This document shows, one piece after another, positions 6,701-12,451 of a stretch of DNA of 14,616 nucleotides. The first letter of the stretch is position 1; every line of letters starts with the position of its first letter. Source of the stretch: JAJBWD01 sp041670885 (lineage in GTDB: Bacteria > Bacillota > Clostridia > Clostridiales > Clostridiaceae); assembly GCA_041670885.1 (NCBI GenBank), contig JBAXYJ010000045.1:1-14616 (forward strand), given 5' to 3'. Position numbers and translations under genes: made by a program. The notes below the pieces were generated by a model, which saw only the letters and a list, made by a program, of their open reading frames with translations, did not search any database and was not told the DNA's origin.

Positions 6701-7484
6701 TCCTCTGGGCGTACCTTCCCGTATGAATATAGGGCAGGTACTTGAGGTTCATTTAGGCTGGGCAGCCGCAGAGCTTGGATGGCATGTTGCCACACCAGTA
6801 TTTGACGGAGCCACTGAAAAAGAAATAAGAGGATGCCTAAAAGATGCAGGGTATGATGAAGACGGTAAGACAGTTCTTTATGATGGAAGAACCGGAGAAC
6901 CTTTTGACAGCAGAGTAACCGTTGGATATATGTATATATTAAAGCTTGCTCATCTGGTAGACGATAAAATTCATGCCAGATCAACCGGGCCATACTCCCT
7001 TGTAACTCAGCAGCCACTTGGCGGTAAAGCACAGTTTGGTGGTCAGAGATTTGGTGAGATGGAGGTTTGGGCATTAGAAGCATATGGTGCTGCTCACACC
7101 CTTCAGGAAATCCTAACTGTTAAGTCAGATGATGTGGTAGGCAGAGTTAAAACCTATGAAGCAATAGTTAAAGGTGAAAACATACCAGAACCTGGTGTAC
7201 CAGAATCCTTTAAGGTATTGATTAAAGAACTTCAGGCATTATGCTTGAATGTTAAGGTATTGTATGAAGATCAGGAACTGAGTATTAAGGATTTGACAGA
7301 GGATGAAACAGTAGAAGGCGATATTAACTTAGAAGGTACAGAAGAGTTAATGGAGACACCTGCTGGAGATGAGTACCTGGAAGGACAAAGTTATGATGTC
7401 GATGAAGAATTTGATGATAATCAGATATCTTTAGAGGATTTAGAGTCAGGACTTGAAATAGATGATTATGATGAAGAACATTAA
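3789..7484 (+). CDS. rpoB: DNA-directed RNA polymerase subunit beta
   Basis: The beta subunit of the RNA polymerase core, forming with beta' the catalytic cleft. At 1231 residues it has Firmicutes length and lacks the large enterobacterial insertions. Landmarks: [18 protein letters not shown] start, the rifampicin-pocket region from [20 protein letters not shown] to [18 protein letters not shown], with Asp492, His502 and Ser507 matching E. coli Asp516, His526 and Ser531; the catalytic-region lysines Lys937 and Lys945 in [12 protein letters not shown]; and the C-terminal [20 protein letters not shown] clamp segment. Common rifampicin-resistance residues are wild type. The final 26 residues include 13 acidic ones. 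Start ATG 3789 follows AAGGGGTGA. rpoC follows after 20 nt. Confidence 0.99.
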   Translation: [1231 protein letters not shown]

Positions 7485-7504
7485 TTTGAAGGGAGGACTA
7501 ACCC

Positions 7505-10500
7505 TTGTTTGAGCTTAATAATTTTGATGCTATTCAAATAGGCTTAGCTTCACCAGAACAGATTAGAGAATGGTCAAGAGGAGAAGTAAAAAAGCCTGAA
7601 ACCATAAATTACAGAACATTAAAGCCTGAAAAGGATGGTCTGTTTTGTGAGAGAATATTCGGACCTATAAAAGACTGGGAATGTCACTGTGGAAAATATA
7701 AGAGAATTCGTTATAAAGGGATTGTCTGTGACAGATGTGGAGTTGAAGTAACCACATCTAAAGTAAGAAGAGAGAGAATGGGGCATATAGAACTTGCTGC
7801 CCCTGTTTCTCATATCTGGTATTTTAAGGGCATACCATCCAGAATGGGACTTATACTTGATATGTCACCAAGATCGCTGGAAAAAGTACTATATTTTGCT
7901 TCCTACATTGTATTAGACCCTAAAGAAACTCCTCTTTCCAGAAAACAGATTTTATCTGAAAAAGAGTATAGAGATGCCATTGAAAAGTATGGTACTACGT
8001 TTACTGTAGGTATGGGAGCGGAAGCAATAAAAAGGCTTTTATCTGAGATAGACTTAGATAAGATGGGCAATGATTTAAGAAATGATTTGAAAACAAGCAC
8101 AGGCCAGAAAAGGATTAGAGTTATAAGAAGGCTTGAAGTTGTTGAAGCCTTTAGAAATTCTAAGAATAAGCCTGAATGGATGATAATAGATGTAATTCCA
8201 GTAATTCCGCCAGATTTAAGACCTATGGTTCAACTAGATGGAGGCAGATTTGCCACATCAGACTTAAATGACTTATACAGAAGAGTTATTAACAGAAATA
8301 ACAGACTTAAGAAGCTGCTTGATTTAGGAGCTCCGGATATTATAGTAAGAAACGAAAAAAGAATGCTTCAGGAAGCAGTTGATGCACTCATTGATAATGG
8401 CAGAAGAGGAAGACCTGTAACAGGGCCTGGAAACAGACCTCTTAAATCATTATCTGATATGCTGAAGGGTAAGCAGGGAAGATTCAGACAAAACTTACTT
8501 GGGAAAAGAGTTGACTACTCAGGCCGTTCCGTTATAGTAGTAGGTCCTGAGCTTAAGATGTATCAGTGTGGACTTCCTAAAGAAATGGCACTGGAGCTTT
8601 TCAAGCCCTTTGTTATGAAAAAGCTGGTACTCAGCGGTGCAGCTCATAATATAAAAAGTGCAAAGAGAATGGTTGAGAGAGTTCAGTCTCAGGTTTGGGA
8701 TATACTGGAAGAGGTTATTTCAGATCATCCGGTTTTATTAAACCGTGCCCCCACACTTCACAGACTTGGAATTCAGGCATTCCAGCCAGTTTTAGTTGAG
8801 GGAAGAGCGATAAAGCTTCATCCTCTTGCATGTACAGCTTACAATGCTGACTTTGACGGTGACCAGATGGCAGTTCACGTTCCTCTGTCTGTTGAAGCTC
8901 AAGCTGAAGCAAGATTTCTTATGCTGGCAGCTCATAATATATTAAAGCCTTCAGATGGCAAGCCGGTTGTTATTCCTACTCAGGATATGGTTCTAGGGTC
9001 ATACTACCTGACTATAGATAAGGATAATGCAAAGGGAGAGGGATTATATTTCTCCAACCCAGATGAAGTAATTATGGCTTATGAACTGCATAAGATTGAT
9101 ATACACGCTAAAATTAAAGTAAAGAGAAAAGCCATATACAATGGCAAGGAATATGAAAGTATAATAGATACCACTCCTGGAAAACTTATATTTAATGAAT
9201 CAATTCCTCAAAACTTAGAATTTGTAGACAGGGAAGTTCCAGGTAATGAAGTTAAACTTGAGGTTGATTTCTTAGTTAATAAAAAAGCACTGGGTAAGAT
9301 AATTGACAAATGTTATATGTTAAATGGACCAACTAAGACATCTATCATGCTTGATAATATTAAAGCTAAGGGATATCATTATTCCACAATTAGTGCTATA
9401 ACAGTTTCCACATCTGACATGACAGTACCAGAAGCTAAGAAATTACTTCTTGCTGATGCTGATAAGGTAGTTGATACTATCGAAAAGTCATTCAGAAGGG
9501 GATTTATATCAGAAGAAGAAAGATATCAAAAGATAATTGATAAATGGACAAAAACAACAGAAGAAGTTGCAAATGCACTAATGGACAGCTTGGATAAATT
9601 TAATCCAATATATATGATGGCAGATTCCGGAGCCAGAGGTTCCAAGAGTCAGATTAAACAGCTGGCAGGTATGAGAGGACTTATGGCAAGTCCTTCCGGT
9701 AAGATACTGGAGCTTCCTATAAGATCCTCCTTCAGAGAAGGTCTTGATGTATTAGAGTATTTTATTTCAACTCATGGAGCTAGAAAGGGAAATGCAGATA
9801 CAGCGCTGAAGACTGCAGACTCTGGATATTTAACAAGAAGACTTGTTGATGTATCACAGGATGTTATAGTAAGAACAGAGGACTGCGGAACAAAAGAGGG
9901 CTTCCTGGTATCTGAGATTAAAGAAGGAGATCAGGTAATAGAATCCCTGGAGGAAAGAATTACAGGAAGATATATTGCTGAGGATATTAAGGATCCAAAG
10001 ACGGGTGAAATAGTAGTTGCAAGAGACACATATATAGACCCGATTCTTGCTAAGAAAGTAGTAAAAACAGGAATAAGAAAGACAAGAATAAGATCTGTAT
10101 TTACCTGCAATTGCAATCATGGTGTTTGCGCTAAATGCTATGGTATGAATATGGCAACTGCTCAGGAAATTAATATTGGAGAAGCAGTTGGAATTATTGC
10201 AGCTCAGTCCATTGGAGAGCCAGGTACACAGCTTACAATGAGAACATTCCATACCGGTGGTGTTGCAGGATCAGATATAACTCAAGGTCTTCCTAGAGTT
10301 GAAGAACTTTTTGAAGCCAGAAAACCAAAGGGCTTAGCTATAGTGTCTGAAGTATCCGGTAAGGTAAGAGTAGAGGAAACAAAGAAAAAGAGATCTGTAG
10401 TAATAACAACAGAAGGTGGAGAAGAATTCACCTATGATCTTCCATTTGGTTCCAGACTTAAGAACTTCGAAGATGAAGAAATATCAGCAGGAGATGAGCT

Positions 10501-11032
10501 TACAGAAGGTTCCGTTAATCCTCATGATGTTTTAAAGATAAAGGGAGTTAATGGAGTTAGAAATTACCTGCTTTCAGAAGTTCAGAAGGTTTATAGACTC
10601 CAAGGTGTTGATATAAATGATAAACATCTGGAAGTTGTAATAAGACAAATGACAAGAAAGATAAAGATTGAAGATGCTGGAGACACTAATCTGCTTCCAG
10701 GATCAATGATTGATATGTTTGATTTTGCAGAAGAGAACAATAGGGTATCTGGATTGGGAGGCAAAGAAGCAGTTGGAAGAATAGCACTTCTTGGTATAAC
10801 CAAGGCAGCGCTCGCTACAGATTCCTTCCTTTCAGCAGCATCCTTCCAGGAGACAACAAGGGTTCTTACAGATGCAGCAATAAAAGGAAAGATAGATCCG
10901 CTTATTGGACTTAAGGAAAATGTTATTATAGGCAAGCTGATCCCAGCCGGAACAGGAATGCCTAAATACAGAAGGATAACCATAGAAAATGCCAGCGATA
11001 CTGTGAATAACATGGAAGATCATAATATATAA
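7505..11032 (+). CDS. rpoC: DNA-directed RNA polymerase subunit beta'
   Basis: The beta' subunit carrying the catalytic magnesium site, 1175 residues. It begins at TTG 7505 with GGGAGG (7491-7496) upstream, giving the standard MFELNNFDAIQIGLASPE start. Cys60, Cys62, Cys75 and Cys78 form the N-terminal zinc ribbon. The catalytic motif NADFDGDQMAVH places its three aspartates at 449, 451 and 453. The second zinc site is Cys794, Cys868, Cys875 and Cys878. The trigger-loop segment GEPGTQLTMRTFHTGG starts near residue 904, with Met912, Arg913 and His916 matching E. coli Met932, Arg933 and His936. Co-transcribed with rpoB. No terminator is evident after the stop; a new promoter begins 10 nt downstream. 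Confidence 0.99.
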   Translation: MFELNNFDAIQIGLASPEQIREWSRGEVKKPETINYRTLKPEKDGLFCERIFGPIKDWECHCGKYKRIRYKGIVCDRCGVEVTTSKVRRERMGHIELAAPVSHIWYFKGIPSRMGLILDMSPRSLEKVLYFASYIVLDPKETPLSRKQILSEKEYRDAIEKYGTTFTVGMGAEAIKRLLSEIDLDKMGNDLRNDLKTSTGQKRIRVIRRLEVVEAFRNSKNKPEWMIIDVIPVIPPDLRPMVQLDGGRFATSDLNDLYRRVINRNNRLKKLLDLGAPDIIVRNEKRMLQEAVDALIDNGRRGRPVTGPGNRPLKSLSDMLKGKQGRFRQNLLGKRVDYSGRSVIVVGPELKMYQCGLPKEMALELFKPFVMKKLVLSGAAHNIKSAKRMVERVQSQVWDILEEVISDHPVLLNRAPTLHRLGIQAFQPVLVEGRAIKLHPLACTAYNADFDGDQMAVHVPLSVEAQAEARFLMLAAHNILKPSDGKPVVIPTQDMVLGSYYLTIDKDNAKGEGLYFSNPDEVIMAYELHKIDIHAKIKVKRKAIYNGKEYESIIDTTPGKLIFNESIPQNLEFVDREVPGNEVKLEVDFLVNKKALGKIIDKCYMLNGPTKTSIMLDNIKAKGYHYSTISAITVSTSDMTVPEAKKLLLADADKVVDTIEKSFRRGFISEEERYQKIIDKWTKTTEEVANALMDSLDKFNPIYMMADSGARGSKSQIKQLAGMRGLMASPSGKILELPIRSSFREGLDVLEYFISTHGARKGNADTALKTADSGYLTRRLVDVSQDVIVRTEDCGTKEGFLVSEIKEGDQVIESLEERITGRYIAEDIKDPKTGEIVVARDTYIDPILAKKVVKTGIRKTRIRSVFTCNCNHGVCAKCYGMNMATAQEINIGEAVGIIAAQSIGEPGTQLTMRTFHTGGVAGSDITQGLPRVEELFEARKPKGLAIVSEVSGKVRVEETKKKRSVVITTEGGEEFTYDLPFGSRLKNFEDEEISAGDELTEGSVNPHDVLKIKGVNGVRNYLLSEVQKVYRLQGVDINDKHLEVVIRQMTRKIKIEDAGDTNLLPGSMIDMFDFAEENNRVSGLGGKEAVGRIALLGITKAALATDSFLSAASFQETTRVLTDAAIKGKIDPLIGLKENVIIGKLIPAGTGMPKYRRITIENASDTVNNMEDHNI

Positions 11033-11042
11033 TCCAAGTTTA

Positions 11043-11071
11043 TTGACATTCGCAGGTTAAAATGATAAAAT
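11043..11071 (+). promoter_or_regulatory. Promoter for the L7Ae-like gene and str operon
   Basis: TTGACA (11043-11048), 17-bp spacer, TGA extension (11063-11065) and TAAAAT (11066-11071) make the best-matched promoter of the window. The start should fall near 11077-11079, 5 to 7 nt after the -10. It lies immediately after rpoC without an intervening terminator, so the downstream genes can receive both read-through and fresh transcription. Confidence 0.85.
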
Positions 11072-11079
11072 ACATTTTG

Positions 11080-11110
11080 TATGTAGAGGAGGATTTTCCT
11101 TCTCTACGTA
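11080..11110 (+). promoter_or_regulatory. 5'-terminal hairpin of the L7Ae-like/str mRNA
   Basis: Arms 11080-11092 and 11098-11110 pair over 13 bp with two G-U pairs around the loop ATTTT. The stem begins within about 3 nt of the inferred transcript start. Its left arm contains GAGGAGG, a ribosome-site-like sequence with no start codon at usable distance, which the stem would hide. The true ribosome site GGGAGGG follows at 11118-11124. No T run follows, so it is not a terminator. Likely roles are 5'-end stabilisation or feedback control. Confidence 0.6.
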
Positions 11111-11130
11111 ATTTGCAGGGAGGGTTCACA

Positions 11131-11367
11131 TTGATCCAAAGATTTGAAGGTAAGTTTGCTGTAGGTATAAAGCAGACATTAAAGCACCTCAATAATGGAG
11201 AAGGTGAGAGAGTTTATATAGCTCTTAATGCAGACAAAGATTTAATAGAACCTGTAGTTAAATTAGCTCATGAAAAGTCTGTAGAAATAGTTTATGTTGA
11301 GTCGAAAAAAGAACTCGGAAGACTTTGTGGTATAGACGTAGGAGCAGCTACAGCTATAACACTATAA
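11131..11367 (+). CDS. rplGB: L7Ae-family RNA-binding ribosomal protein (YbxF-like)
   Basis: A 78-residue protein of the L7Ae/L30e family; the Bacillus homologue YbxF binds kink-turn RNA. Family landmarks are VGIKQTLKHLNNGEGERVYIALNAD, the strand-helix region VEIVYVESKKELGRLCGIDVGAA and a hydrophobic end. I place the start at TTG 11131 (MIQRFEGKFAVGIKQTL) with GGGAGGG at 11118-11124 and 6 nt spacing. A longer reading from ATG 11062 is rejected because it would start upstream of the transcript, overlapping the -10 element. It lies first in the str operon, before rpsL, as in bacilli and clostridia. Its precise ribosomal or regulatory role is not settled. Confidence 0.9.
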   Translation: MIQRFEGKFAVGIKQTLKHLNNGEGERVYIALNADKDLIEPVVKLAHEKSVEIVYVESKKELGRLCGIDVGAATAITL

Positions 11368-11398
11368 TGTTGTTATAATCTTTTTTATATAGATTATA
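11355..11398 (+). promoter_or_regulatory. Alternative hairpins between the L7Ae-like gene and rpsL
   Basis: TATAACA (11355-11361) pairs with TGTTATA (11371-11377), followed by TCTTTTTT (11379-11386), a weak AT-rich terminator shape that includes the stop codon in its loop. TATAATC (11374-11380) can instead pair with GATTATA (11392-11398), enclosing the T run. The pairings share bases 11374-11377 and exclude each other. Both are weak, and AT-rich DNA gives such pairings by chance, so this is tentative. Confidence 0.35.
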
Positions 11399-11418
11399 TT
11401 AAAAAGGAGGTGCACTAA

Positions 11419-11796
11419 ATGCCAACAATTAACCAACTAGTTAGAAAAGGAAGAAAAACCGTATCTAGCAAGTCAACAGCACCAGCATTAAAAGAATGTC
11501 CACAAAAAAGAGGAGTATGTACAGTTGTTAAAACTACTACACCTAAGAAGCCAAACTCAGCTTTAAGAAAAATTGCCAGAGTTAGACTTACAAATGGTTA
11601 TGAAGTTACTGCTTATATTCCAGGTGTAGGACATAATCTGCAGGAGCACAGTGTTGTTCTTATAAGAGGAGGAAGAGTAAAAGACCTTCCAGGAGTAAGA
11701 TACCACATTGTCAGAGGAGCTTTGGATACTGCAGGAGTTACCGGCAGAATGCAGAGCAGAAGTAAATATGGTGCTAAGAGACCTAAGAAAAAGTAA
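11419..11796 (+). CDS. rpsL: 30S ribosomal protein S12
   Basis: S12 lies at the decoding centre and shapes translational accuracy. The 125-residue protein is full length, with the conserved TTTPKKPNSALRKIARVRL segment and PGVGHNLQEHSVVLIRGGR followed by VKDLPGVRYH. Lys43, Lys88 and Pro91, where streptomycin-resistance changes commonly occur, are wild type; Asp89 is the position that is methylthiolated in E. coli. The basic C-terminus ends in SKYGAKRPKKK. Start ATG 11419 has the very strong ribosome site AAAGGAGGTG (11403-11412). First gene of the rpsL-rpsG-fusA-tuf core order. Confidence 0.99.
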   Translation: MPTINQLVRKGRKTVSSKSTAPALKECPQKRGVCTVVKTTTPKKPNSALRKIARVRLTNGYEVTAYIPGVGHNLQEHSVVLIRGGRVKDLPGVRYHIVRGALDTAGVTGRMQSRSKYGAKRPKKK

Positions 11797-11812
11797 CTTG
11801 ATTAGTGCTATG

Positions 11813-11882
11813 TATCGGGTTTATATATAATATAAATAGGATGCAAGCGCTTTACGGCAAGATATCTTGTCGAGTACCGATG
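11813..11882 (+). promoter_or_regulatory. Structured rpsL-rpsG spacer, possible S7 control site
   Basis: The 121-nt spacer contains a 7-bp hairpin, CGGCAAG (11855-11861) with CTTGTCG (11866-11872), loop ATAT, one G-U. ATCGG (11814-11818) can pair with CCGAT (11877-11881) to enclose it as a multi-branch domain, with GATGCAAGCGC (11840-11850) in the interior. In E. coli S7 represses str-operon translation by binding the rpsL-rpsG intercistronic RNA. The position fits, but sequence equivalence to that site is not shown. No T run is present. Confidence 0.45.
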
Positions 11883-11917
11883 AACTTAAATAAATAGTTG
11901 TTAAGGAGGGAAGAAAA

Positions 11918-12388
11918 GTGCCAAGAAAAGGACATATCGCAAAAAGAGATGTATTGCCAGATCCAGTTTACGACAGCAAGGTTGTAACAAAGCTTGTTAA
12001 TAACGTAATGGAGGACGGTAAAAAAGGCGTAGCAGAGAAAATTTGCTATGATGCTTTTGATATAATGGCAGCAAAATCAGGAAAAGAACCTTTAGAGGTT
12101 TTTGAAACAGCCATGAACAACATCATGCCTCTTCTTGAAGTAAAAGCAAGAAGAATAGGTGGTGCAACATATCAGGTTCCACAGGAAGTCAGACCAGAGA
12201 GAAGACAGACTTTAGGTATCAGATGGCTTCTTGCAGCAGCAGATAAAAGAGGAGAAAAGTTCATGAGAGAAAGATTAGCAGGAGAGCTTTTAGACGCTGC
12301 AAATAATTCCGGAGCTGCTGTAAAAAAGAGAGAAGATACTCATAAAATGGCTGAAGCTAACAAGGCTTTTGCACATTACAGATACTAA
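11918..12388 (+). CDS. rpsG: 30S ribosomal protein S7
   Basis: S7 nucleates assembly of the 30S head and lines the mRNA exit region. The 156-residue protein is the standard bacterial length. It starts at GTG 11918 with AAGGAGGG (11903-11909) upstream. Landmarks are the start MPRKGHIAKRDVLPDPVY, KLVNNVMEDGKKGVAEKI, the conserved VKARRIGGATYQVPQEVRPER and GIRWLLAAADKRGEKFMRERLAGELLDAANNSG; it ends in HKMAEANKAFAHYRY. The structured spacer before it is a candidate autoregulatory site, and a strong hairpin follows its stop before fusA. Confidence 0.98.
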   Translation: MPRKGHIAKRDVLPDPVYDSKVVTKLVNNVMEDGKKGVAEKICYDAFDIMAAKSGKEPLEVFETAMNNIMPLLEVKARRIGGATYQVPQEVRPERRQTLGIRWLLAAADKRGEKFMRERLAGELLDAANNSGAAVKKREDTHKMAEANKAFAHYRY

Positions 12389-12392
12389 TATT

Positions 12393-12425
12393 AAACTGTT
12401 TTGGCCTTGCCAAAGCAGTTTTCTC
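12393..12425 (+). terminator. Terminator-like hairpin between rpsG and fusA
   Basis: Arms 12393-12405 and 12409-12421 pair over 13 bp with a single G-U, around the 3-nt loop CTT. The 3' arm ends in TTT and runs into T-CTC (12422-12425), an imperfect T tract. It begins 4 nt after the rpsG stop and ends 13 nt before the fusA ribosome site. The likely effect is partial termination or an RNA-processing/stability point that sets fusA-tuf output apart from rpsL-rpsG. Confidence 0.6.
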
Positions 12426-12451
12426 AAGTTTTAGAAAGAGGAGGAGAAGTT

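Noticed and set aside
6628..7083. 151-codon minus-strand frame inside rpoB
   Set aside because: It lies opposite strongly conserved rpoB sequence, has no ribosome site or promoter, and its translation resembles no known family; it is a shadow of codon bias. The same holds for minus-strand frames at 4223-4618, 5783-6097, 9854-10252 and 10591-11013.
11062..11130. ATG 11062 as start of the L7Ae-like gene
   Set aside because: It overlaps the -10 element (11066-11071), so it lies upstream of the inferred transcript start, and the added 23 residues have no counterpart in the family.
12401..12451. TTG 12401 as start of fusA
   Set aside because: It lies in the left arm of the 13-bp hairpin with no ribosome site; the extension reads through the fusA Shine-Dalgarno (12439-12444) and makes the protein longer than usual.
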